Source of the DNA: JAJTZA01 sp041744075
Lineage (GTDB): Bacteria > Verrucomicrobiota > Verrucomicrobiia > Chthoniobacterales > Terrimicrobiaceae
Direction of reading: 5' to 3'
Assembly (NCBI GenBank): GCA_041744075.1
Contig: JBGTLQ010000014.1
Span: 5,454-69,453 of the forward strand
Length of the DNA: 64,000 nucleotides
The notes beneath the pieces were generated by a model. That model was not told the origin of the DNA, ran no database searches, and saw nothing but the letters and a program-made list of their open reading frames with translations. The position numbers and the translations under genes are program-made. This document shows positions 8,984 through 17,200 of the stretch, in pieces. How positions within the stretch are numbered: position 1 is the stretch's first letter; every line of letters starts with the position of its first letter.

Positions 8984-9088
8984 AAAGAATCTCCTCAATA
9001 GGGGAATCCAGTCAGGATGTAATAGCCCGTTGGCGAGTTGGCGTTTCGAATTAGCACAAAGCGAGATGACGAAGACATAATCGAAACC

Positions 9089-9421
9089 TCACAGAATTTT
9101 GCTTACCTTGAAATACTCTTCGATGAGATCACTTCTTGGTGAGCAGCGTTCGGGGTCAAAGCCTATCCACTCGGGAAGCCCGACTTTAAGTTTCTCCCAG
9201 ATTTCCTCAAATCTTTGGTCTGGTTCCCCAATAATAATGCTGGTTCTGTATCGAAAAATTGCTCTCAGGCAACCCATCTCGTATTTTTCCAACCCTTTTA
9301 TCTTCTCGTCACTCCAGACGAACCCACCACTCATGGTGTCAAAAAATGGTTCTGCCAATTCATTTTTGGATAATAACTTCAGATGGGGAATCAGGCAATC
9401 TAGATGATCAATCAGATCCAT
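9089..9421 (-). CDS. Small protein of unknown function in the toxin locus
   Basis: 110 residues with no recognised family. It is moderately acidic, with LEKYEMGCLRAIFRYRTSII and RFEEIWEKLKVGLPEW as its most structured segments. Its size, orientation and place among immunity genes downstream of RHS cassettes suggest an immunity protein, but nothing in the sequence proves it. No signal peptide is visible, and no clear ribosome-binding site precedes the ATG. Confidence 0.5.
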   Translation of the reverse strand: MDLIDHLDCLIPHLKLLSKNELAEPFFDTMSGGFVWSDEKIKGLEKYEMGCLRAIFRYRTSIIIGEPDQRFEEIWEKLKVGLPEWIGFDPERCSPRSDLIEEYFKVSKIL

Positions 9422-9538
9422 GGGATTTTCCCAGTGAGTTCTCGAAGTTGGAGAACATCGAGAATTGTATCAGAGACCTCGCCAAGCAGATGTCCACCTT
9501 AGCGGGGTGAGCTTGAGTGAAACCATAACGGCTGGATC

Positions 9539-9961
9539 TCACTTTATAGAGACAGACTTCACCTTTTTACTAGCCAATAAATCATCGCGAATTTGGGAAA
9601 CTGTTGCTACTACATCCTTAGATAATGAAGGCGTTATCCACTGAACAAGGTGAATTGTGATAACTTTATCCTCCCTTTTCGAATAAATGGTACATCTTGC
9701 GGTTAGTTGGCGACCATTGTCGGCTACGGTCATTTTTTCAAAAACATTCACGAAATATTTGCCTTGGTTGGATTTGTCAACTGTCACAGGTTTAAAACCC
9801 TGCTGACCTATAAAATTATCAATCTTTACCAATACTTCCGGCTCGTATGAAGTGTTGAAAAGTTCTATTTCTACAAAACGAGAGGATGCTGGATCGCATG
9901 CTGTTAAGGATAAGCAAAATAATCCAATCACCAGGAAACTCAATATATTGCGAATCACCAT
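9539..9961 (-). CDS. Lipoprotein, likely immunity partner of RHS cassette 1
   Basis: 140 residues. The N-terminus MVIRNILSFLVIGLFCLSLTAC is a lipoprotein signal with lipobox LTAC, so the mature protein is membrane-anchored in the periplasm. The rest is an unrecognised alpha/beta domain ending VSQIRDDLLASKKVKSVSIK. The start codon overlaps the end of RHS cassette 1 (ATGGTGA), a tight coupling typical of toxin-immunity pairs. A periplasmic immunity protein would suit a toxin acting in the periplasm or envelope, which is inference. Confidence 0.65.
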   Translation of the reverse strand: MVIRNILSFLVIGLFCLSLTACDPASSRFVEIELFNTSYEPEVLVKIDNFIGQQGFKPVTVDKSNQGKYFVNVFEKMTVADNGRQLTARCTIYSKREDKVITIHLVQWITPSLSKDVVATVSQIRDDLLASKKVKSVSIK

Positions 9962-11253
9962 GGTGTGGGCGGATTAGACTGTGGACCACGTTCGTTCCAG
10001 TTTAACGGACCATGTGTATCCCCATTTATGAGCTGAGCAAGAGCCAAGCCAAGTGCATTTGATGGCAAATACAGAAGCCCTAACGTTTGTCCCTGATATG
10101 TGTGTTGCCGTTCGTGGTCGCCAATGATATCCGCACCAAAGCCAGGCGCATAACTAATTGTGTTTCCCAGAGTAATAGCGCCTGACATTAACGGGTGATT
10201 CTCAAATTGTATAGCGTTGTTTCCAAAAGAAATTGTTGCTCCCCCGAGTAGGCCAACACTACCGAACCCAAGACCAATGACTGTATTTGGCAGATTCCAA
10301 GCTTTCCCAATGAGATCAAGGCTAGCATTAAAAACACTTCTAAAACCTTGTAAAACTACATGAGTAGGCCCAAGCCCAAAGGGATCCATAAAATTAACCG
10401 GGTCTCCTCCGGTGTAGGCGAAAAGATTAATTCCACCGGAGAACCCCGCCGGATCCTCGGAGAGGAATCGGCGGAAGATGGGGCTGTAGAACCTAGCCTG
10501 CATGGAGTAGAGGCCATTGGATTCGGTCATCACGCCGAATTGGCCGTTAAAAAGGAACGGGGTATTTGGTGTTCCGCTGACGATGGTGACTTCCCCGTAG
10601 GGGCTATAACTCAGGCGGGCGGTGATGGCACCCGCTTGGTCGCTGAGCGCCATGGTGCTGCCTTGCCAATTGTAGTGGTAGTATTGGGTCGAGACGGGGC
10701 CTCCTCCCGCTGGCTCGGTTTCTTCGTAAATGAGGCCGAGGCCGTGGATGTAACGTGTCACGCTGCCATCGGGGTTTTCTTTTACGAGGAGACGGTCGAG
10801 TGGGGCCTCACGGCTCCATGTGTAGCGGGTGGTGCCTGCGGGGCTCGTTGAGGTCACTCTCCTGTTTTCGGCATCATAGCTGAAAGAAATTATGGATGTT
10901 GAATTTTGAATGCTGGATTCTGTTCCAACCAAGCGATTTCGGGCGTCCCAATTTAGAGTGCCGAGAAGGGTTCCGTTGAGGGGGGCGGCTCGGAGGTTGC
11001 CGTCGAGGTCGCTTAGGACGGTCTGGCCGTTATAGGTTTCGAGGCGATTATCGTCATCGTAGGTCATGGATGCCGGTGGGGGCGCATAGGTGCGCGTGGG
11101 GGGGGTCGGGGTGTAGGTTTGGAGGCGATAGGCGTCATCGAAAAGGTAGTTGGCTTTCCAGAGACTGGCTGTTCTATCGATGCTGTCTGAACGATCATTA
11201 TGAGCAAAAAAAGGCCATTTTTGCGACCAGAATTTGGCAAGAATTACGACCAC
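9955..11253 (-). CDS. Displaced RHS core with HExxH zincin-like toxin tail (cassette 1)
   Basis: 432 codons. The first 30 or so residues are unrelated to RHS. From SLWKANYLFDDAYRLQTYTP onward it copies the C-terminal core of the main RHS protein, through RFLSEDPAGFSGGINLFAYT to the boundary FGLG. The last 137 residues are unique and contain HERQHTYQG (near residue 380), an HExxH zinc-metallopeptidase-type motif, with ...LGLLYLPSN and a C-terminal ERGPQSNPPTPW. It lacks an N-terminal export region, so it is a silent or recombinable toxin cassette rather than a complete effector. The coupled lipoprotein gene is the likely immunity partner. Confidence 0.8.
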   Translation of the reverse strand: MVVILAKFWSQKWPFFAHNDRSDSIDRTASLWKANYLFDDAYRLQTYTPTPPTRTYAPPPASMTYDDDNRLETYNGQTVLSDLDGNLRAAPLNGTLLGTLNWDARNRLVGTESSIQNSTSIISFSYDAENRRVTSTSPAGTTRYTWSREAPLDRLLVKENPDGSVTRYIHGLGLIYEETEPAGGGPVSTQYYHYNWQGSTMALSDQAGAITARLSYSPYGEVTIVSGTPNTPFLFNGQFGVMTESNGLYSMQARFYSPIFRRFLSEDPAGFSGGINLFAYTGGDPVNFMDPFGLGPTHVVLQGFRSVFNASLDLIGKAWNLPNTVIGLGFGSVGLLGGATISFGNNAIQFENHPLMSGAITLGNTISYAPGFGADIIGDHERQHTYQGQTLGLLYLPSNALGLALAQLINGDTHGPLNWNERGPQSNPPTPW

Positions 11254-11284
11254 AAAAAAGCAGTATCAAGTTCACAATAAGTAA

Positions 11285-11593
11285 TCAATCGGCAATTACC
11301 GTCAAATCTTTGCCTTGCGATAAGGCTTCTTGTGCCAACTGAGTCAAACTATTGACAATAGCTGCATCTTCATTTTGTTGTAGTCGTTCTAGGAGCAGAC
11401 CAAGTTCCTGCTTAAGACCCACTAATTCTGAAAGCGAAAAATCAGCATCTTTATAATAATCCGACAAACGGGCGAGGAGTGGAAAAATGGCCCGATCCAA
11501 CGTGCCAAATAGCTTGAAATGTTGATCAGGTTTCAGCGATATACTCTGCAGTGGGCGACCATCATCTGACAAAATTGCAATATCTAGGCTCAT
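11285..11593 (-). CDS. Small immunity-like protein
   Basis: 102 residues, started at the ATG with GGAGC six bases upstream rather than the longer frame opening at 11617. It begins MSLDIAILSDDGRPLQSISL and ends in helical, acidic sequence (ELVGLKQELGLLLERLQQNE). No family is certain. MxLDIxIxDDxG openings are common in small immunity-like proteins next to polymorphic toxins. It lies between the two displaced RHS cassettes, so it may be the immunity gene of a toxin no longer present. Cytoplasmic: no signal peptide. Confidence 0.55.
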   Translation of the reverse strand: MSLDIAILSDDGRPLQSISLKPDQHFKLFGTLDRAIFPLLARLSDYYKDADFSLSELVGLKQELGLLLERLQQNEDAAIVNSLTQLAQEALSQGKDLTVIAD

Positions 11594-11682
11594 GGTGCTC
11601 CAGGTGCAAGTTAGCAAGCGATTGTAAGTAAAATCAGTAGGGCGCGTTCATCAATATGCATCAGTGATTCGGCGTTGATGCT

Positions 11683-11982
11683 TCATGTTTCTGTATTAGA
11701 AAAAATGCCAGGCAATTTTGCAAGTCGTGCCGCAATATGCTCAGTCATTTGCCGATTTCCAGTTAGGCCCATGTGCTCAGTTTCCACCCACCAGAGGTAG
11801 TCGAAAATCTCGTGCTTCGCTTTTCGATCGATCAGCAGTTTGTAAATAGCGCCCACATACGAATTATACTCATCTTGCGCTTCCTCGATTTCATTCACTC
11901 CAATTGGATCCCACTCCTTGAGCAGAATTCGACGAATGGCATCATGATAAATCCGTGCTCGCTCTTGAGGGTTTTTTGTCAT
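11683..11982 (-). CDS. Immunity-like protein of RHS cassette 2
   Basis: 99 residues. YHDAIRRILLKEWDPIGVNE, AQDEYNSYVGAIYKLL and IFDYLWWVETEHMGL resemble a widespread family of small proteins found beside toxins, related to DUF1871; the family name is uncertain. Its ATG overlaps the stop of RHS cassette 2 (ATGA), so it is translated with that toxin and is the best candidate for its immunity protein. No signal peptide, consistent with a toxin that acts in the cytoplasm. Confidence 0.65.
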   Translation of the reverse strand: MTKNPQERARIYHDAIRRILLKEWDPIGVNEIEEAQDEYNSYVGAIYKLLIDRKAKHEIFDYLWWVETEHMGLTGNRQMTEHIAARLAKLPGIFSNTET

Positions 11983-13376
11983 GGCGCTCCCTGAATTACA
12001 GTAATGACCCGACCTGACGCGCTGTTAGTTATAACGCGAATGTTGTTCACGGGGTCATAAAAGCCCGTTGTCCCGGCCCGTGTTGGAAACGGCAGTCCTT
12101 GCCTGATTGTATTTTCTATTACTGATGGCATAAATCCTCGATTTTGCATTTGATCAAGCGCATGTCCAGTAAATTGGCGGCCGCCGATTGTCGTAGCCTG
12201 ATTGCGAATAGGCTGAATCGCGGCATTCACCAAAGGCTCACCGCTTCGTCCAAGCACACCAGTACCGTTGTTGGCCGTCCTTGCGGCAAAGTTACTCACC
12301 GATCCAAAAACACTTGAGAAAGTTCTTGAAATAACGCTACCAACCCCTGCAAGCACTCCTCCCGCAGCAACATCTCTTGGGATGGAAGCAAATGAGCGGC
12401 TCAAGTCATGTTCCCAGCCGGTATTGGCCGAGGAATTCGACCAGCCGATGTGGTCATAAAAGCCAAATGTGACCGTATTGTTGAAGTTATCCAACCCTTG
12501 CCGCAAACCAGATCCAAACCCTTCCACCACGCTTCCCAAGCCGGTTTGCCAAAAGCTTGTTTGCGGTCCCAAGCCAAAAGGATCCATCAAGTTCACAGGA
12601 TCGCCGCCTGTGTAAGCGAACAGATTGATTCCACCAGAGAATCCTGCCGGATCCTCGGAGAGGAATCGGCGGAAAATCGGCGAGTAGAACCTGGCTTGCA
12701 GACAATACAACCCGTTCGGTTCGGTCATCACGCCGAACTGGCCGTTGAATAGGAACGGGGTATTTGGTGTTCCTGAATCGACTGTCACCTCGCCATAAGG
12801 GCTATAACTCAGGCGGGCGGTGACGGTGCCAGCTTGGTTGCTGAGTGCCATGGTGCTGCCTTGCCAGTTGTAATGGTAGTATTGGGTGGTAACGGGGCCT
12901 CCGCCAGCTGGCTCGGTTTCTTCGTAAATGAGGCCGAGTCCGTGGATGTAACGTGTCACGCTGCCATCGGGGTTTTCTTTGACGAGGAGGCGGTCTAGTG
13001 GGGCCTCGCGGCTCCATGTGTAGCGGGTCGTGCCTGCGGGGCTTGTTGAGGTCACTCTCCTGTTTTCCGCATCGTAGCTGTAGGAAATTGTTGATTGCTG
13101 GTTGTTGATTTCCGATTCCGCTGAGGTTAGTCGGTTTCTTGCATCCCAGTTCAATGTGCCGAGAAGGGTGCCGTTGAGAGGAGTGTCACGGAGATTGCCA
13201 TCGAGATCACTTGGGACGGTCTGTCCGTTATAGGTTTCGAGACGGTATCGGTTGACTCGCTCGCCCCCGCTCGTCTCGCCTTTCAGGCTGCCTCCGGCAG
13301 TCTCCCCCGAGCCGTCCCCGGCTCCGGTGGTATCGTCATCGTAGGTCATTGATGCGGGTGGGGGCGCATAGGTCAC
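11979..13376 (-). CDS. Displaced RHS core with DUF4258-like toxin tail (cassette 2)
   Basis: 465 codons from a GTG that overlaps the preceding stop. It opens directly inside the RHS core (TYAPPPASMTYDDD) and runs through RFLSEDPAGFSGGINLFAYT to FGLG, then a unique 195-residue tail. The end of the tail, FTGHALDQMQNRGF...NIRVITNSASGRVITVI, resembles DUF4258 domains, a RelE/BECR-like RNase fold often used as a toxin. No export region is present. Between MTYDDD and RLETYNGQT it carries 29 residues where the other cores have a single N, encoded by an inserted repeat. Toxin class is moderately sure. Confidence 0.8.
   Translation of the reverse strand: MTYAPPPASMTYDDDTTGAGDGSGETAGGSLKGETSGGERVNRYRLETYNGQTVPSDLDGNLRDTPLNGTLLGTLNWDARNRLTSAESEINNQQSTISYSYDAENRRVTSTSPAGTTRYTWSREAPLDRLLVKENPDGSVTRYIHGLGLIYEETEPAGGGPVTTQYYHYNWQGSTMALSNQAGTVTARLSYSPYGEVTVDSGTPNTPFLFNGQFGVMTEPNGLYCLQARFYSPIFRRFLSEDPAGFSGGINLFAYTGGDPVNLMDPFGLGPQTSFWQTGLGSVVEGFGSGLRQGLDNFNNTVTFGFYDHIGWSNSSANTGWEHDLSRSFASIPRDVAAGGVLAGVGSVISRTFSSVFGSVSNFAARTANNGTGVLGRSGEPLVNAAIQPIRNQATTIGGRQFTGHALDQMQNRGFMPSVIENTIRQGLPFPTRAGTTGFYDPVNNIRVITNSASGRVITVIQGAP
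13251..13330 (-). repeat. Dispersed repeat A inserted in-frame in RHS cassette 2
   Basis: 80 bp flanked by TATCG at 13246-13250 and 13331-13335, a likely 5-bp target duplication. The main RHS gene and cassette 1 have an uninterrupted sequence here. Net gain is 84 bp, so the frame is kept. A second copy lies at 8451-8528. Confidence 0.75.
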
Positions 13377-13729
13377 ATCTCCTCCAATTGAAATTCATTT
13401 TGGTTGTCTGGAATCTGAATCAGTTTCCCAAAGTCTGTCTTCCAAATGTCCAATTCGAAGAGATCTCCATGCTGATCAAGATTTAGCGACGCAATAACAT
13501 CGACTCCATCCTTGTCCTTAAACTGACAGGCACTAGTACGTTTCCCAAACTTTGCATTTGAGAGCTCCGAGCCTTGCGGGAACAATCGCAAGCTCCCCAT
13601 GCCTCCATCATCAAGGTCAGCTACCTTGATCTTAGCGGTCAGTTTATGCGATAGCTCATTGCGTTCCGTTCCGCCGCAGAGGAATTCCAGAAGAAGCAAC
13701 TCGGTTGGCAATGGACTACGGAGCACCAT
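13373..13729 (-). CDS. DUF6984-like small protein, probable immunity gene
   Basis: 118 residues. LLLLEFLCGGT, VADLDDGGMGSLRLFP and ASLNLDQHGDLFELDIWKTD match the pattern of DUF6984, in which a DGGMGSLRF segment is followed by an NlDxxGxLFELDxWKxDF segment. It is cytoplasmic. It sits immediately upstream of the truncated RHS cassette 2, its stop overlapping that GTG start, and its own start overlaps the end of the 84-residue gene before it. The most likely reading is the immunity gene of a former toxin tip displaced by cassette 2. Confidence 0.65.
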   Translation of the reverse strand: MVLRSPLPTELLLLEFLCGGTERNELSHKLTAKIKVADLDDGGMGSLRLFPQGSELSNAKFGKRTSACQFKDKDGVDVIASLNLDQHGDLFELDIWKTDFGKLIQIPDNQNEFQLEEM

Positions 13730-13970
13730 GAATTCTTCCTACGTTGATGGATCCATCTTGGAGTTCAAAAGCTGTGTATTGGATTCTTTGACCTCCGATC
13801 TCAATGACCTGATTAAGTGACTTACCTGGAGTGATTTGTGAAGCGACTACGCAAAAACCGCCTGCTTCTATCCTTGTGTGAGTGCAATGGTGGAAAACGC
13901 AGCTCGCCTCAAATCCAGAGTTACTTGGCAAGATTTTTAGCGTCAACAGCGATACGAACTCCATAGGCAT
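13716..13970 (-). CDS. Small unknown protein in toxin-immunity array
   Basis: 84 residues, unrecognised. The second half, GFCVVASQITPGKSLNQVIE then YTAFELQDGSINVGRIHGAP, looks like folded coding sequence. It lies between the immunity gene of the main RHS toxin and the DUF6984-like gene and overlaps the latter by 14 bp. It may be another immunity protein. Reality of the gene is likely but unproven. Confidence 0.5.
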   Translation of the reverse strand: MPMEFVSLLTLKILPSNSGFEASCVFHHCTHTRIEAGGFCVVASQITPGKSLNQVIEIGGQRIQYTAFELQDGSINVGRIHGAP

Positions 13971-13991
13971 AAAATCATTTCATTCTTTCGC

Positions 13992-14213
13992 TCAATCTAA
14001 GTAGGCTGCCACAGCAACCAGCACTTCTTCTCCTTCCATTTTTCGTTGCTCTCCCCTCACGATAGTTCCTGGTGTGAACTCCCAATGCTCATCTTCGGGA
14101 TCGTAGTTGGGCGTAGGCTGTAACCTGTAGAAACCACTTTCCAGCAACTCTGCTTCAGCTGGACGAAAAGCGTCAGTCCCCTCATCTATTAGGCGAATAT
14201 ATATGGTTGTCAT
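13992..14213 (-). CDS. Immunity protein for the colicin E5-like RHS toxin
   Basis: 73 acidic residues beginning one base after the stop of the main RHS gene. The sequence MTTIYIRLIDEGTDAFRPAE followed by NYDPEDEHWEFTPGTIVRGE belongs to a small family commonly found directly behind toxins with a GGPGFKY-type colicin E5-like end. Its size, charge and position make it the probable cognate inhibitor. The family link is from recall of this recurrent pairing, not from a search. Confidence 0.75.
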   Translation of the reverse strand: MTTIYIRLIDEGTDAFRPAEAELLESGFYRLQPTPNYDPEDEHWEFTPGTIVRGEQRKMEGEEVLVAVAAYLD

Positions 14214-14214
14214 A

Positions 14215-17200
14215 TTAGTATTTGAAGCCAGGGCCCCCGAAGTGAATAATTTCCCTTGTGATTGTATCCTGAACTATCGACTGCCCAGTCTGCGGGTGAA
14301 CGTAGCGGATAGCAGGGTTACCCTTATTCACCAAATTTGTGGCGGGGAACTGCTGACCAGTCCTTACGGCCTCCGTTACCTGCCGAGGAAACCATCCTCG
14401 CTGATCCATTTGGCGAATCGATTTTGCGACGCCTTTATTATGCCCCCAAATCCACATGGCAGCATCATCTGCTGCTCCTACTCCCGTACGTGTGGCAGCC
14501 AATGCTGCTGCCTCAGCTGCAGCCTGCCTTATGGCAATAATCTGTGGACCAACAACAAGCATCCCGGTTAGCGCATAATCCAAACTCGACAGGTCACCAA
14601 TGGCTGCCATGTTTGGATGGTCGCGGTAGGCTTGGGCAGTTTGAGCTTCAGTGTTTAGGCGATTAATAAATAGGCTCTGTTCCCACGACGAAATGCCACT
14701 AAAAATTTGGGCGATGCCTTGCAAAAACCAGTTGCTATTGGTTCGCCCCAGCCCAAAGGGATCCATAAAATTAACAGGGTCACCTCCCGTGTATGCGAAC
14801 AGATTAATTCCACCAGAGAACCCCGCCGGATCCTCGGAGAGGAATCGGCGGAAAATCGGCGAGTAGAACCTGGCTTGCAGACAATACAGCCCGTTCTGTT
14901 CGGTCATCACGCCAAACTGGCCATTGAACAGGAACGGGGTGTTTGGCGTGCCGCTGACAACTGTCACCTCACCGTATGGACTGTAGCTCAGGCGGGCGGT
15001 GATGGCACCTGCTTGGTCGCTGAGCGCCATGGTGCTGCCTTGCCAATTGTAGTGGTAGTATTGGGTCGAGACCGGCCCTCCACCAGCGGGTTCAGTTTCC
15101 TCGTAAATGAGGCCAAGGCCGTGGATGTAGCGTGTTACGCTGCCATCGGGGTTTTCTTTAACGAGGAGGCGGTCGAGTGGGGCCTCGCGGCTCCATGTGT
15201 AACGGGTGGTGCCTGCGGGGCTCGTTGAGGTCACTCGTCTGTTTTCCGCATCATAGCTGTAGGAAATTATGGATTGCTGATTGTTGATTTCTGATTCCGC
15301 CGAGGTTAGTCGGTTTCTGGCGTCCCAGTTTAAGGTGCCAAGGAGGGTTCCGTTGAGGGGGGCGGCGCGGAGGTTGCCGTCGAGGTCGCTTGGGACGGTT
15401 TGGCCATTGTAGGTTTCGAGGCGGTTATCGTCATCGTAGGTCATCGATGCGGGTGGGGGCGCATAGGTGCGTGTCGGGGGCGTGGGGGTGTAGGTTTGGA
15501 GGCGATAGGCATCGTCGAACAGGTAGTTGGCTTTCCAGAGACTGGTTGACCCCAGTTCTTCGAACGTGTCTTGAAGACGATTGGCATCATCGTATTCGAT
15601 GCGCTGTTGGGTGCCATTGGGGCGTTCGATGCGGCGGAGACGCCCGGCGTCGTCATAGAAGTAGGAGGTAAGCCGTTGTGCCCAATCGGTGACAGTTTTG
15701 AGGCGGTTGGATCCGTCGTAGGTGTAGGTCACGGTTTTGTTGCCGGGGTAGGTGATCGTTTCGATGTTACCCTCATTGTCATAGGTGTAGCCAACCGTTT
15801 TATTGAGGGTGTCGGTGCAGGTTTCCACGCGGTTGAGTTCGTCAAAGGTTCGTCCGATGATGGCGCTCCCTTCCGTGACAAACTCGGGATTCCCTTCGTC
15901 ATCGTAATCCCAGACAATATGGCCAACTTGATCGGTCTGGGTCTTGAGGCGACCCATGGCGTCATGATGGAGCACGGTTTGCTGGCCGCTGGGTTCCTGA
16001 AGGGTTTTGGGGCGTCCTACCGGGTCGCGGTCGAGGATCGCGCTTTGGCGTCCGCTGGGATAACTGAAGGTGGAGGCCAAACCGTCGGGGGCATGGTCGT
16101 AAATGAAGGTTTTTCCTCGGCGATTCTTGAGGGTTTTCTCGCGTCCGGCGTCATCATAAGTTTTGTCGATGCGGCGATTGAGAGGGTCCAGGCTATAGTC
16201 AAAACGTCCGACCGGGTCGTAAAAAACGCGGGTGGTTTGGTCGAGGGCGTTTTTTTCTGTCAGAGGGCGATTTGCGCCATCGTAGGTGGTGCGGGAAATA
16301 ATGAGGTCCAGAGCGTCTGTGATGGATTCTGGTCGGCGGGCGTCATCGTAGCCCGTGGTGGTCGTGTGGGTGAGGCCATCCGTGATGGTGGTTTGCAAAT
16401 CCCGGAAGTCATAACCGAAGTTCAGCGTGCCAGTGTCGGGCGCGGTCAGGGTTTGGATTTTGCCGAAGTTGTCAAAAAGGGTTTCCGTGGTTTTGTTGTT
16501 GCGGTCGATGACGTTGTCAAGGTGGCCATTGGAGTCATAATTCCACGTCGTGGTTTTGAGAAGGGCGTCTGTGCGGGTTTTGAGGAGACGGCGTTTGTCG
16601 TACGTGAATCCGGTGGTGTGTCCACGCCCGTTCGTGTAGCTGGTGCGATCCCCACGGGCATTGAACACAGCGGATGTCGTGGTGTTGTCAGCTCGGATGA
16701 TGGTTGTGGGGTTAGCCCACTGATCGTAGGCAGTGAACTGGGTGGTTTTGCCGTCATTGTCCGTGATTTTCTCCAAGCGTCCATCGGGGCGGTAATCATA
16801 CGTGGTGACTCGGAGGCCTGGATCTTTGATGGTCTTCAGGTGATTTTCGCTATCGTATGTGAACTCAGTGACGCGATTTGTCGCATCGGTAATTTTCCAC
16901 AGGCGCAGGGATGTATCGTAGTCGAAGAGCGTGATTTTCCCTGCGTTGTCGGTTTTGGTTCGGAGGTTCTGATTGCTGTCGTAAAAAAACGAGGTCGAGC
17001 GTCCGCTACCGTCCGTGGCTTCAGTGACGTGGTTTTGCCCGCTGTATTCAAAACCCGATCTATTCCCGAGGGGGTCAATGATGGCCGTGCGACGCTTCAG
17101 AGTGTCGAAGAGGTGCGTCGTGGCGTTGTTGAAGGGATCAACTTCAAGCGTGCTGCCAGGGGCATACAGGAATTTCCAGAGACGGTTGGCGTCGCCTTGG

